Source: Lumbricus rubellus (taxonomy: Eukaryota; Annelida; Clitellata; Crassiclitellata; Lumbricidae). From it: a stretch of DNA of 64,000 bases. Below are positions 47,561 to 61,800 of the stretch, piece by piece. Position 1 is the first letter of the stretch; each line of letters begins with the position of its first letter. The position numbers and the translations under genes were made by a program. The stretch spans positions 15,192,852 to 15,256,851 of the forward strand of contig OX243817.1 of the NCBI GenBank assembly GCA_945859605.1, written 5' to 3'. Below the pieces are notes generated by a model, which was given only the letters and a program-made list of their open reading frames with translations, did no database searches and was not told where the DNA came from.

Positions 47561-48487
47561 GAAATACATACTTACATACATACACACATTATATACATAT
47601 TATATATGTGTGTTTGTATTAATGCTTGTATGCAGCCTGAAGCTATGGATATAGGCTATATTGTATCAAAGAGAACTTAAATTTAACCTGTTTACCGTGT
47701 AATAAAAATTTTCTTAGTAAAAATTGGACGAGTTAACTCCGGGATCACTGTAAAGAAGTTAAGGGTCTATGCTCTATAGTATGCATGCATAAAGCCATAC
47801 AACAATGTCATGTGCATGTACATTGTACATCCGTACATACATGTATATGTTTGTGTGTTTGCATGCGTGTGTATGCATGTAATTTCCTTTTCATTTTAAA
47901 GCTTGCGCATACATGGTGTTTCTATGAATGAATTGAGCACTATAGCGATAAACTGCTCAATGTCATAGGATACAAACAATATTGTCAATATTCCTTCTGT
48001 TCAAAATCCGGCCTCAACTGTTAAAACAAAGTCGTGCAAAGTATTCTAGAGCACAATCTCTAAATTAGAAATGTGGCGAGATAATAAACGTAACAGACGC
48101 AGTAATCTTAAATTTATAGTTACCTTAGAATTCGCAGCTCATTCATACATAGAAGATCATATAGTTTATTTAAGGCTCGGCATAAGACCTATGCATATTG
48201 TCATATTGTGCTGTTCTAAATAATAGCATTGGCATCAGCTGAGGATCGATAGATGCAAAACTAGGTCTACGTCGTCGTCGTCGTCGTCGTCGTCATCGAT
48301 GAGCAGACGACGACTCGCGGCAATCGAGCGACGGCAGCAGACGGTCTACATCTGTTGCCCGAATATGAACATCATCAGCAGAAAATCAAACGACTAAGAG
48401 ACACACTTCACGCTCATATTATCACGATGGCATGCGCTCATATTTATTATATAATACATATAATACACACACACATATATATATATA
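47561..48487. other. Interval without a recognised gene
   Basis: AT-rich, with short CATA and TGTG runs and a (GTC)n run at about 48270-48293. Nothing else supported. Confidence 0.35.
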
Positions 48488-48970
48488 TCTATCTATATAT
48501 ATAAAAATGAAACTTTCCAATAGTTTGTGTAAAGTGTTCTCGAAACGTACCGCACAGATTGTTTTGAAAATTTCACAAAACCTTCCATTCCTATAAGAGA
48601 GTTTCCAACTTTTTTTTTCTCCGAATAAACGCAATATTTTCCAAAAAAAGTGAACTTTGCATTCCGCTCGACCGCCATTTGCAAATTCAAAACCGCACGT
48701 TGCCAGATTCACAAACGCCTTCACAGTGACTGCGACCATGCAGACGAAACATGAATGAGGTTGCGTCCCGTGACGTCATAAGCGATTCGCATAATTATGT
48801 TGCGGTTCAGGGAGGAAAGGAGCGGAGGGAGTGGGACGGAGGGGGAGGGGAGGAAGGCGGCGGGGGAGGGGAGGAGGAGGGGGAGAGGGAGGGGAAGGGG
48901 GAGGAGGAGGGGGGAGGGGAGGAGGGGAGAGTATTTTCTGCCACAGCAACGCGTGGCCGGGTACAGCTAG
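48488..48970 (+). mobile_element. Short non-autonomous Helitron-like element
   Basis: It starts A|TCTATCTATATATATAAAAA and ends GCGTGGCCGGGTACAGCTAG|T. The A|TC start and CTAG|T end fit Helitron insertion between A and T, and both ends border AT repeats. The interior contains a 120-bp GGA-rich tract at 48815-48933. Confidence 0.68.
48815..48933 (+). repeat. Polypurine GGA-rich tract
   Basis: Almost pure purine, GGGGAGGAGG-type units, inside the Helitron-like element. Frames across it are artefacts. Confidence 0.9.
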
Positions 48971-48989
48971 TACATATATATAAACACAC

Positions 48990-49004
48990 GCACGCCCGCA
49001 CACG

Positions 49005-49052
<48 letters not shown>
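48990..49052 (+). repeat. (CA)n microsatellite
   Basis: CA repeats with some CG interruptions at the start. Confidence 0.95.
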
Positions 49053-49054
<2 letters not shown>

Positions 49055-49735
49055 TACGTATGTTATCTACTCACTCTGACTTCGTTCTCACAACCGTGAG
49101 ATAGGCCTACCTCATTCAGACGCATTAACCAGCTGTGGCTTTATAACACGGAAGCTATTCAAGTGACAACACTTTTTCTGTCTAGCCTTTCTCTTCTGTT
49201 TAGTTCATAACTTGTCTATTAAGTACTTGCATACTAGTTTATTGAATTGCATATTTCAATTTTTTGCGATTGTTTATACTGCAAATAATCATTCTATTCT
49301 TGTCCATTGTTCCCGCAGCGCGTTTGCAGACAGTTCAATCAAGTACATACTTACTTACCTACTTAGATTGAGTCACTCACTTGCTAATTTACTTTGAAGC
49401 GCAGCAGAGAACCAGTCTGCCCAACATTATTATCTTATCAGAATCGTTCTTTTCACTGTCAATGGCAACTCGCAGTAAACAAAGTGCTTGTTAAAAAGTC
49501 GCATCTGCGGTAATTTTTAAGACAAGTTTGATTTTAAGTCGGATTAAAAGCTCTTTTAATATTGATTCATTTACTAGGTTTCCTTGGAAGCATGAAGACT
49601 TAGAGCTCGTGAGCAGACTTTTCAGGATACTTATTTTGGCTTAATAATTATGGCAGACCTTGAGGCTTGAACTGATTCGACTGTAGGCTATTCTCACATC
49701 GGCCTTGAATTCTATTTTGTAATTAGTGTTTTCCA
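49053..49735. other. Interval without a recognised feature
   Basis: Ordinary intergenic sequence with no exon or transposon end identified. Confidence 0.35.
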
Positions 49736-50040
49736 ACGCAGGCGTTGGTAAACGTGCAGACTGGCTGCCCGTACTCCAAACAATATGACTGCCAACGAAT
49801 GCAATAAAATTAGAGCGCGACCATCGACGACATTGTTCATCAATTCAGCTTCGATTTCAGCAGAATGACTGCACTAACCCTAAAACTAACCCTAACCGAC
49901 CCTCACGACGCCTAACCTGAGCCCTAACCGACCCTCACGTTGCGATGTCGTCTATAGGTCGCGCTCTAATTTTATTGCATTCGTTAACGGCCATATTGTT
50001 TGGAGTACGGGCAGCCAGTCTGCACGTTTACCCAGGCGTT
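49736..50040. mobile_element. Inverted-repeat element with telomere-like centre
   Basis: Arms of about 110 bp (AACGCAGGCGTTGGTAAACG… and its mirror ending CGTTTACCCAGGCGTT) share AGTCTGCACG/CGTGCAGACT, TGTTTGGAGTACGGGCAGCC and TAATTTTATTGCATTCG. The centre (about 49873-49940) is CCCTAACC/GACCCTCACGACGCCTAACC repeats. No coding sequence. Confidence 0.75.
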
Positions 50041-50152
50041 TATGACTTTGCGCTGCCTTTCTTCTGCATCTCGAGTTCGAATGCTTGTGCATTGTGATGA
50101 ATGGACTGATTGTTATATCTGCCAGCTCAAATGGGGGGGTTTGGTTGATGGT

Positions 50153-50370
50153 GGTTGTAGAGTAATGGATAACACGCTGGCGCAGAGAGCGAGAGGTAGC
50201 GAGTTCGAGCCACCGTTGGGCGAACATGCTTTGTAGGCTGCTATTAGCGCCATGTATTGCAGGCTGTCTGTTCCGTTTGATGTTAATTAAGATTACTGCA
50301 TATAACTTGTACATGTAAAGCGCAGTGCGTTTGCGGGCGCTCAATTAACGAAAATATTATTATTATTAAC
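50153..50370 (+). mobile_element. SINE family B, plus copy
   Basis: Head AGAGTAATGGATAACACGCTGG with GCGAGTTCGAGCC, body TTGTAGGCTGCTATTAGCGCC, tail (ATT)n. Confidence 0.82.
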
Positions 50371-50454
50371 AATGTAAACTGTATGAAAGGCCTATAGGCT
50401 TATATATGCTGATAATCCCGATGACTGAATGCCTGGTTATAAAACAATATGGCT

Positions 50455-50665
50455 GCCTTAAATAAAAGGCAAAACTATAGTAGGGGGGGACCGAATGACC
50501 ACACAAACCCTAATCCTAACCCTAACCGACCCTCACGATTGATGCCTAATTTAACCTAACCGTCCCTCACGGCTCCTAACCTCAGGCCTAACCGATCCTC
50601 ACAACGCCTAACCTGACCCTAACCGACACGTCAGTCCCCGATACTGTAGTTATGCCAAATAAAGC
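50455..50665. repeat. Telomere-like CCCTAACC tract between weak inverted repeats
   Basis: 50507-50632 is CCTAACC and CCCTCACG units. The flanks GGCAAAACTATAGTAGGGGG and CCCCGATACTGTAGTTATGCC are roughly inverted (diverged). Confidence 0.6.
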
Positions 50666-51146
50666 ACTGCGACCTACAATGCAATTTGCTCGGTAAGTAA
50701 GTAAAGAGCAATGCCGCCATCACGCTGTGTACACAACATAGGTGTTTTTGCATTGCGTGCCAAACTACATATTACCCTTAAATAATACTAAGCATTTGGA
50801 ATCGTTTAAGTGATTTTCAAAAGAGTTCATGGGGTCGACAGCTTGTGAGTGGAGTTTTTCGGCAGTCATTTTGAAGAGTTTGGTTAGAATTATTGTGCAT
50901 TGCCAGAATGCCGCATAGAAGAATGCCAGAATGTTGCATACAATATTAGTGGACAATGGACATAGCTCATATACTGAGTGGTCAGTGTGTGTGGATAAGA
51001 ACATTTTTATAAGAACATTATGTTTTCTTGCAGGACATTTTTGCTATTGCTCTAATTCAATAAATTTCTTATATGCTTGGAACCCGAATTAGTTACTGAG
51101 TGTTAATTACTTACTTACTGAGCGCTTTGCATTATTTATTTTTTTC

Positions 51147-51222
51147 TCACATTTGCTATAGCGCCTCTTCAAGCTCTCTGATGCACTCCCAATGCACGGA
51201 CACTGCACTGGGGTTTCATGAA
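51147..51222 (-). repeat. SINE A 3'-body fragment
   Basis: TATAGCGCCTCTTCAAGC…GGACACTGCACTGGGGTTTC. Confidence 0.65.
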
Positions 51223-51514
51223 TGACTTAATTCTGTGATAAGAAAACTTACGAAGCTTAGCTCTTTGCCCTCCAACTCTCCTATTTTTGAAGAGTTGTGC
51301 ATCAAAGCTGACCACGTTCTAGTTTCCACTGTTTTGGCTAATACCCTGGGCATATCCTCCATGATTTACTCCCTTCAGTTCATGAATCACAACACTCTTT
51401 GCACCCACAGTCACACAACCTTGTAATTCCACGTTCTGACTTTCTCACAAGAAAGGGTTTCATTACTAGAATGCTGTATACTTATTAACATTTGTTTTGC
51501 ATTACTTTTCATGT

Positions 51515-51780
51515 ATTTTGTGCCACATCTATAGTACAGGACTGTTGCAACTCTCTCTCTCTTCCTAAACATGGATGTCACTCAAATAAACTGCCTCCAA
51601 GCAATTCAGAATGCCCTCGCCCATGCTGTAACCAAAAACCTCAAATGACACCACATCATGCCCATCCTGAAATCACTCCACTGGCTTAAAATACTTGAAT
51701 AAATAGAATTCAGAGCCCTCTCACTCACCTACAATACACTTCAATCCTCTCAGCCATCCTGTCTTTGTCAGTTGTTAACC
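51515..51780 (+). pseudogene. CR1-like LINE relic upstream of VWA3
   Basis: Broken frames encode QDC-CNSL, then LQAIQNALAHAVTKNLK, HHIMPILKSLHWLK and IEFRALSLTYNTLQS, with stops between them. This is the CR1-type reverse-transcriptase C-terminal pattern. It is a different LINE from those at 12190 and 38157. Confidence 0.75.
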
Positions 51781-51985
51781 ATCCAGCCGTTCAACCCGCT
51801 CCTCATCCTCCATAACACTAATTATTTTTTATTTACATTACTGGCTCTAGGCATACATGTCGTCTCAACACTATAGAGTCCTAGACCAGTACAGTGTAGC
51901 CCAGAATTATGTCTCTAAAGTGGGAGTTTCTAACTTCCACCTACGAAGATTGAATAATATGTTGATGTACATTAATTTTTTACAG

Positions 51986-52777
51986 GATGGCAGAGCAAAA
52001 CCAAAGAGCCGCATCAGCAAAGAGAGCTTTTGATAGTCATTCCAAAATTATGAAGACTAGTGAGAAGTATAAGAACAGCCTGGAGAGCAAACCGAAATGG
52101 CAGCCACCACAGACAAGAGGAGCAATCGAACCTTCAGAAATGACGATCACACATGTCAACCAGACTGCTGACCTGTTTGTAGGCTATTTGCTTCTTTAAT
52201 CATCACTCTGCTTTACTAGTGACTCGACGTTTTTATGCATGTGTGCACATTCTTGTCATTTTTTTGTTCATTGAAAACAACTCTACTTGAGTGTGATGTA
52301 ACAGAAATGCAGCAGATGATCATGATCATTTGCACTTCATAAGAACATCTCTGATGGACTTACTGGCATAGTTAGGTGATCACAGCATTGAGAGTGTGCA
52401 GATGATTGTTATGATTACTGGTAACTGGTAAGCTAGATATTCTTGCCAGATAACCAATTTTTGCAACATGTGGAAATTTTTTAAGCCCTTTCACCTTAGT
52501 AAAATTTTTGGTTTGAGTTTTCATTTATTTTTAAGTATATCTAAATGCAGAACTGTTTTGTTAATTGGTTAATTAGATTTAATCAAGTTTTGTGCTCTTG
52601 TTTGTCATTAGCTCTGTAAGCTGGTCTATTTGTTTTCAAAGTTTAAGTTTATGTGATGGTTGATCTGTTAAAGCACACCAAAGATTTAATTTCTGATTTT
52701 ATTTAACTCAATTGTGTATCTTTTGATTGTTGGTCATTGTTAAATTTTAATCTGAGTTGATATTAAGTCAGTCATTG

Positions 52778-52815
<38 letters not shown>

Positions 52816-55800
52816 AGCGACCTGATGCTTTGGAAGCAGCCTCAGCTCAGCAGCAGAAGTCGGCTGACTGGCTGAAGTTGCATAGCATTGATTCCCTGAA
52901 GCTGACTCTTAAGCACGTCATCAGTAAAGGAACGACACTCAGGTATTCTTCTTTGGTGGCATTTTGTTGACAGCGAATTTTCTTGTTTTGTCCAGCGGTT
53001 GCATTGCTCCGGGAAGAGAATTGTTTCAGCTCTCAGTAGACAATCAGAAGGAGATTTAGCAAAATGATGCCTGAGGTTAAGTTTCTTTGAGTGGAGTGAT
53101 TAATAATTGGACATGTGTGGATCAATTACTAACCAAAACAGTTGCTGGTCAAAAACAAGAACATTTGAACAAATTTGTGTGAATGATAGTAACAAAATAA
53201 AAATGCAGTATTTGTCTTCAATAACTGCTTGATTATTGGGTTTATTTTATTTAAAGTTATTAGAAAAACGACCCCATATTGAGTTGAATGCATTTATGTA
53301 CTGTTGAAACTGGGAAATTCAGAATTTGTTGAATTTTTACTACAATAATCTAGATGCAAATTGAAAAACCTCATGCTTCTGTGTTTGTCCAAGACACCCA
53401 GCAGTTGTTCTTTTCACTCCACTCCCTCAGATCTCTGTCTTGCCTCCACCCCCACCCCACAATCTCATAACTATTGCAACATAACTGTTGTCAGGTATCC
53501 GTATCAAAGGTATGTGTATTGTGTATTGTGTAGACTGAATCACAGGGTCTAGATATACAGAAGCCCATGACTGAATGCAGCTGTAAAATCCTAGAGCAAG
53601 TATGTATGTATGTATATGTGATGTGAGATGGAGAGAGATTCAACATCTAGTCAGCGCTTCAGACTTTTATGATTCATAATGGCCGTCTGTTTATCTGTTG
53701 TGGTCTTTTCTCTAAACTGAACCTTGATTTCCACAATATTGCCATCGTTTTGTCCAAATAAACTTGAGCAGCCACCACAGGGTGTTTACTTTGTTGACTC
53801 ACATCTGGGTGACAGTTCCATCCTGCACATTCTGCTACAAACTGACGACTGGTCACTGCATACAAAAAACATGCAGACATATGTACCGTACCTAAGCAGA
53901 AATGGTGAATTGGCTGCCCTACTGATGTTAACATATGATAACTCATGTGGCAAGATGAAATCTATCTATAAATCCAAAACCTTGGAAATATATATTGCAC
54001 ATTTCTAGCCATTCTGAAGTTCTTTTCCATCCGATCAATGTTTGTTTTGCTTCAAGACCAGATACAAACAAAGAAACGGGAAAGTTACAGCAACGAATGG
54101 AGTTTGATTCGACTGATCTCGATGAATTTGAATATAAAATTAATGGGTCAGTGTCGTTAAACACTTCGCTTCTTGGTTTTACTTATTTACAAATATATAC
54201 ATGTGTATATATATATATTTTGTTTGTATGTATATATGTATGAATAATAATAATTTATTAAGCTATTTGGCTATGGTTGTTTAATTAAAATTAAAAATTA
54301 ATCATTCATATTAGATCTAATTGCCTTTGTAGGCAATGTGGAAAATAAATGAGCATCTTTTTGGAGTAGTAGTGCACCAGGACGATTGCCAACGATTGAT
54401 CAAATGTGAATTCCGATAGAGTGCAGTTGCGGTCATGGTTCCTAAAGCACATGGTTTGTTTGTATGTGCACTTGTTATAGCGCCCCTTCAAGCTCTCTCT
54501 ACTCAGAGGCGCTCCCGATGCAGAGCGGACACTGCATCGGAGTTTCACGCCGAAGCGCTGAGTAATTGTAAGTGAAGGACTTGCCCAAGGTCCTTACGCG
54601 GCTTGAGGGTGGATTCGAACCTCGGACCTTCCGGCTCCAAGGCAACGACGCCACCACTAGACCACCGCGCCCCACAATGGTACTTGTGTATTTGTTCCCA
54701 ATATCGTTGAGTATGCGTGTGCTCATGGTTTGTGGTTCCAAGAGTTTTATTCTGCACACGTGCGATCTATGAAACCAAATATACAGCAGCCATAGCTGGC
54801 ATGGAGCCAAGTGTTTAGAAATGGTTTCCCAGCCTATGAAAGTCATATGTGTGTCTAGGCATTCTGTAACGAAGTGGAAACACAGCAGAAGTGAAGGGCA
54901 AGCAAAACTTTGTGACGTCTTTGCAAAAGAACTAGATTAGTTTATCTGCTTTAATTAAATATCAACTGATGTAGACATTTATTTCTTATATTGTTTGTTG
55001 CGAAAAAGTCAGATTTTTAAGATGTTATATATGTACATGTATAATTGTATATGTTGCATATAATATGTACTTTTTTGATTTAGTAATACCACATAAAGTT
55101 AGCTATGGAATTCTACAGTATTTCATTTTTGTAGCTGGAAGTTCATGACCTCTGAAAGTGGAAGAACAAAAAAGGACACAAACTAATGAAATCCATTTAA
55201 AATTAATCACTTCTATTTCAAAATGCAATTTAGAATCGCACAAAATTTTGTGACGCCTCCTTCATAAGTTCACAATGGCTGAAGGAGAATGTTGTGGACT
55301 GCATATATATATATATATATATATTATATATAATATATATATATATATATTATATATTATATATACATTATATATATATATAATGTAATATATATCAAAT
55401 TCACCAATCAATCATATCACCAGACAATCATCAACAATATCACCATATATCGAATTCTTGCTATCATTAACCCATGATGACATGCAGATACATGGCTACA
55501 TGGATGCATGTATAGTCTTGGTCTTTGCTATAAAACACAGAACTTTGTTGATGTGGATCTCAAATCCAGTTGTATTGTGAGGATAAAATACATTGTAAAA
55601 TTTGGCTTTGTAAATATAGACTGAGATGCATAGTGCTTAACTTTCAAGGTGTTTTTTTGATTGCAGTAACCATCTTGTTATTTCATTTCTTTATAGAGTA
55701 ATTCAGTTGTACACGACAAGAATCAAGTGGTTTCTACAGGGAAGTCGAAAGGTTATTATGATATCTGTTGTGTTGATATATCTTTGGTATCATTCGGTGA

Positions 55801-58800
55801 CTGGTTGATCTAGGATTTACACATAATTGATAAATTCAGTCTTAGATTCATAGTTCGTCAACTACTTGTAAGCATCGTCGGCAGCACATGCCACACGTAG
55901 TCAGGTTCAGCCATCTGTGTAGTACCGAGTGAGTTCTGCTCATAATTATGATGCTGGATGCCTCTTATGCTACTGACGCCTGACTATGTTTATTTCTTAC
56001 CAGTTATTTATAGCACTGATTTTGCAGTTGTAATGGCCCCTTTCTGATGCCATTGTCCTGTCATTGCCTTGATGCTGTTGAATTGTGATTTCTTTTAGAC
56101 ATTCGGAGTAGTGAGAGGGAGGAATGTTGGTGTTCTCGTCGATGCATCTGAGGCAAATTTCGGTTTCGGCAGACGATCTGCCGTGCAGCAAGCTCTCCTG
56201 GTCAGTTGACTTTGTAATTGTAATTAGTAACTTCTATTGTGCTGGTCTATAATGCACCAGACATCAACCAAGCCTTAATCAGATCAACATCCATAAGAAA
56301 GAGAGGCAGCCAATGATGAATAAAAGCCATTTTGAAGAAACGAGGATGAGGGTGACTGAGCTGAGTGGACAGAAGCAGAGAGAGATCCAAAGAGTAAGTC
56401 CAGCAACTTTCATGCAGAACATCTCTCGATTTACCAGAGAAATATTTCGATGATCTCATTGAATGATCGAAGTTCTGAGAATAAGAACTAATTATAGGTT
56501 TTATATCTGACCAGATTATAAGTTTTGTAGACTATGGGCCCCATTTTTGATCTATGCATTTCCAACATTGATATAGGCCTATTCCTTGATTATACTAATG
56601 ATAATTGTTAGATGTTGGACATCTTTCATGTCTGCACAATCTCTCTGAAAACTCTAGAATTGTAGAATCAGACAGAGTAACCTTTGATTTATCCTTTGTG
56701 CATTTCGATAATCATTACAGTGCTTGGCTTAAAGACATCATAGACAGATAAATCAGGCACTGCAGAGAATGATTCTTTCGTGCCTAATGATGATGTCTAA
56801 ATATTAAGCATGATGGTAACAAGGAAATTGGTAAATAGATAATGGAAAAAACAATTTCTTCAGGCTGTCTCATTGCTTTGTAGCATCTGATTGATGAACA
56901 ACTGACAGAGAAGACGAAATTATACTTTGCCAGTTACGGCACAGATGTTACTCCGCTGTGGCCTGACCTTCGTGTCGTCAACAATAGTCTGTGAGCAGAT
57001 TATTATTTCTGAATTAAAATTTTTGAATTGATCCCAGTTGTAAAGGAACATGTTGTGATAAATCTGGCGTTTACTTCAGTTTATTTCTCAGTTTCAGAAA
57101 GTTATTTGAGATTGATTTTCTGCTTGAACAAACATTTGAATCTGGTACATGGCTTGGTTCATGCTGTAGCCAGTACCTACTCAGTTATGCTGAAGAAAAT
57201 TGCTATGAGAAGTTATCTATCAAGTGCTTGGCTTGTTGAAAGTTAGCTTTATGATGGCTACCAGTAAGCAGACAGCTTCATCGTGCGGTCCATACTCTGC
57301 TGTTTACTCAGGAGTCAATATGAAGTTAGTTAATATTTATTTATTATAATACATTCCTTGTCTTTGGCATTAGTGCTCACTGGCATTGTCTTTGAATATT
57401 GGAGGAATCGTCAGCATACTGTAGAGTTTGATGAGAATTGTGCGTGACTTTATTTCGTCACTCTCAATTCTCTGTTTCATTTGCATCCCATTGGTAAGAG
57501 TTTCTGCATTTTACCCAACGTTGGCTAATAAACGTCCTGTGGTCAAATAGCAAGATGCAGTTAGCGTATCAATTTTCATTTTGTGTTACAGAATCGATCA
57601 AGCAAAGCATTGGGTGATGGGTTTGACAAGCCAGGGAGGCACGAATCTTTTGGGAGCACTGAAGCATTGTTACAAGATCAACGGCATTCAGACAATTCTT
57701 ATAATTGTTGGCAGCCAGTGAGTATGACTTTTCCTTTTCTCTCATTGATGTTCAACCAATTTTGAAAACTTTGCGTTTAGTTTGCTATGGAAACAAAGCA
57801 GATTTAATTAAAACATCAGTTCTTATCTTTCTTAAGATGAGTCAATTCACTCACAGAAACCTGATGTACAGAATCAACAATCATAAAAATAAGAAATCAT
57901 GCCATTGCATCAAGTTTTTTAATTTTCACTTGCTTTTAAGTTGTGATAGCTGGAACAGCTTGCCCTCATACTTTCATGAGTCTTATTTTCTTCTGGAATG
58001 TATTTCTAGCATCACGAATTGCATTTTGGTATGATGAAAAATGATTGGTCGCAGCCGTTGATCAATGATCATGTGCTGTATTTTTTGTTAGCAAGAGTCG
58101 TGATATTATGCAAGAAACCTGGATTGTTTAAACAACAAGTGCTCAGATGTTACTTTATGCCTGATGTCGAAACTTTTGTTTTGTTTTTGTTAGACCAGAT
58201 CAGGATCTGAACGTTCTTGGTGACTTTGTGGAACAACTGAACGCTGGGCAAAATGTTGAGATTTCTGCTGTTTCATACGATTGCAGTGATCATCATACAA
58301 ATGTTAGACTTCTCATTATTATGCATTTTTCTTTTTCTATACATCTGTACATGATTATATGATTGCATCTATCATCAGACAATTGTTAGTTTTGTACCAC
58401 TTAGTCACTCTCTGTACATGTTACGTTGGAAACCCATTATGTGTGTGGCCTGTTTTTATATGCAATTCAGGTGCTTAACAAGCACAACTTTCACTAAACT
58501 GTATTATGTCTGTCAGTAACTTTGAACTTGTGTACATTTACAAGTACAACACCCTTTCCTTTAGCCTTGACTGAACTACGGCACAATGGAAATCATCTTA
58601 TTATCATTGCTATTTAGATATTATCGATATGGAATGCTCATGAAATTTCGCTAAACTCAACTACGTCAATGTAGAGTACTAAAATTTTCCAGATTGAGTC
58701 CTACCTTCCCGCTTCAAGGGAAGGGAGGGCTGGAAGGGAGGAGAGAAGACATTAGGGTATGGGAAGGAGATGGATAGGTACGAGAGAGGAAGAGAAGGGG

Positions 58801-61800
58801 AATGAGAAGGGAATGGAAGATTAGGAGAGGAGTGGGAATGGTTCTTACATTCACATAGGCACATATTGTTACCCACTTTAGCCTAGCTAGTAAGTATGTC
58901 GACTTTGGATTCTTGCACACAGGTGTACTAAAATAATGGGTTTCACTGTGTTATGCTTAGATCTGCCAACCTACCTTTTCTCAATGCTCACCTCTTGTAC
59001 TGAAACACACATCATTACACAGCATGACTCTGCCTCATCTCCAAATGACATGTTCTGTTCTTAAATGCTCTCATTTGCTAGTCAAAGACGTTGGAATTCA
59101 CTTGCCCAGTTCTACAATGTCAATGACCTAACTCTCTGTCCTATGGGAAGTCAATCTGGCATCTCAAAAATATTCTGATTTTGTATTATGATTTTACTTG
59201 AAACGACCATCAATTTTTGCCTTGGATATTGCCGCCATTTCACTATAGATGCAAAATTTATATAAGATATTCTACTGTTTCTTGAGAGTCTGTCTGATTG
59301 ACAGATTGCTCTGATGAAAATGGCTGAAATATCCGGTGGAAATTACCATTGCAGCAATTCAACTGCTGAGGTGAGTTGGAAAAGAATTTCGTACAGGATT
59401 CGTGTTTCTTTTCGTTTTTTCATATTTGTTATATCCATAGTTGTGTCCTTTTTCCAAGTTCTCTTACTTATTCAGTATTCTTATTTATATGTGCACTTTT
59501 TAAAATTGCAAATTACCCTGCCCTAGTCCTCAAAGAATCTAGATTTGTGCATGAGCTACATTTCTTTAACACTTTGATTTTTCCATTAGTGTCCGAGTCA
59601 GTTTTTGTATGCTGTCATCGCTAAAGTGCTAACAAAGAGTGTAACGTCTGATTTTCTTACAATGTTTTATGGCATTGTTTCATGAGACATTGTACTTTTT
59701 ACTCTGTGAATAACAAGTTTTACCCTGTAAGCTGCAATTAAGATTTCACTGATAATATTTATAGCAAAATGTGTGAAATGTTTTTACAGTTTATGAACTT
59801 GTGATTTGCACATTTTGATTTTGAGGCATTTGTTTTCAGCTTTTTGGTACGATCAAATGCTCAGTGGTGTTAACTTTGAACAATCTCCTTTCAATAAAGA
59901 ACTTGGTTGCATTATTATAAAAAATAATTCAACCTTCAAATTATGCTTAGGAAATTATTCAGTATGAAATGGCAAGTCTTCACAAACATGAACTTTATGT
60001 ATGATATATTATGTTGTCTCTGTATTTGTTGAATTGATTAGCAACAGATCATGAGTATGGGGCGCGGTGGTGTAGTGGTGGCGTCGTTGCCTTGGAGCCG
60101 GAAAGTTCGAGGTTCGAATCCACCTCGCCACGTAAGGACCTGGGCAAGTCCTTCACTCACAATTGCTCAGCGCTTCGGCGTGAAACTTCGATGCAGTGTC
60201 CGCTCTGCATTCGGGAGCGCCTCTGAGTATAGAGCTTGAAGAGGCGCTATAACAAGTGCACATACAAACAAACAAAACAAACAAACAAGCAAATGAAGGA
60301 AGTAAGTAGAATTGGAATTGTAGAATGTACCTCTTAAAGCATCTGTTATGGATACTGTGTGTCTACGGCATGCTCAATCTGTACTTGCAGGAGGCTGTGT
60401 ACACAAGTTTTGATATCAGCATTCTACTGGATGAAATAAAGAAATGCCAGGAAGTTCTGAATAAGATACGGACTATGAGGCAGGGACAACTAGGAACAGC
60501 CTTAGTAACAATCATTGACCAGGTGAGTCTAGAACTTTGGTGCCGCCTTTGTAAGAGTGAAAGATAATCATAGTTATGGCTATAACAGCCTAAGAAGAGA
60601 ACATAGTCTTTTACTAAATCCAGAATCTGACTGGCTGCGATAGGCTGTGAAAGTTCTAATATATTTGCTGCAGCCTTAGTAACGTTCATTCATTCATTCA
60701 TTTCGAAATTTTTTATAGCGCCCCTTCAAGAGGACTATTCAGAGGCATTCCCAGCCATGCCACAGCTAATAACAAGACTTGGTTGATTAAAGTTCACATG
60801 CTGGTTATTTTACATGTCTTTGTGATATTGCTTTTTTAAGATTAGAGGCCAGTAAACACATGATCAAGAAACGTTTGTTACTGCGTTCGAATGCTTCAGC
60901 TGCTTAAAATATGTACATGGACAGAACCCTTCACTAGAACTTGCCTTTCTTAGCTAGATCTGAGGATAGACCCCTTTTTTGGCTAAAGTCATATGCAGCA
61001 ACTTTACAGATGAATTACTATGAGATGTGACACTCAGTGATTATCCAATTGTTAACTGTGCAGCTGTTGATAAAATGTCTTTCTCTCAGTGGATGACTCA
61101 GATTAATGAATATGAGTTAATTATATCTTGAAATATCGAATGTTGAGTCATCTTGAAACTCATTTGCTAATTGTATAATATAATATGCAAAACACGTTTG
61201 TATAATATGTATAATATAATATGCAAAACACGTATATATAATGCGTATATATAATATGCAAAACAGTTGTCAAAGGCAGTGGTCAGTCTGCCTCAAAGTC
61301 GTTACCTTCCGCATCCTCCGGATCATGACCTTCCTCTGCGCATTGAGGTGCCTTCGTTTAACCCATCGTCATCAGCTGACTGGATTGCCAAACATGGACT
61401 TAAAGGTATGACTGCAAGAGAAACATGTGAGGATTGTTTGAACTATACATGCTTTTACCCTTTCCCCATCTGAGCCATTTTCATGTTGCATGCTGTAACA
61501 TGTGTTCTGCCTCAGAGGTTAAGCTGCAAAATGAACTTTTGTGCATTTGCTCCTTTATTCATTTAAAGCAAGAAATTGTCATTTTTATTCAGTTTTTAGG
61601 AAAACTTTTGTTCTCAGTCAACCTGACTGGTTTTGAATTGGTGAGCAGTTGTGGATATGTTGCAGTTAACTGCTTTAAATCCTGCTTAAACTAAATTTCT
61701 TTGCATAGGTTCAAATCAGCAGCTGTGCATTGTGCAAATATGGCTTTCCAGTGTCTCATCACACATTAATGGCATTTTGTGACGGCGAATTGAAATGCAT

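Noticed and set aside
53674..54008. Overlapping frames on both strands as a possible VWA3 exon
   Set aside because: Exon 2 (ends CTC AG) joins in phase directly to the exon at 54057, giving the expected protein. No family pattern is seen in either frame.
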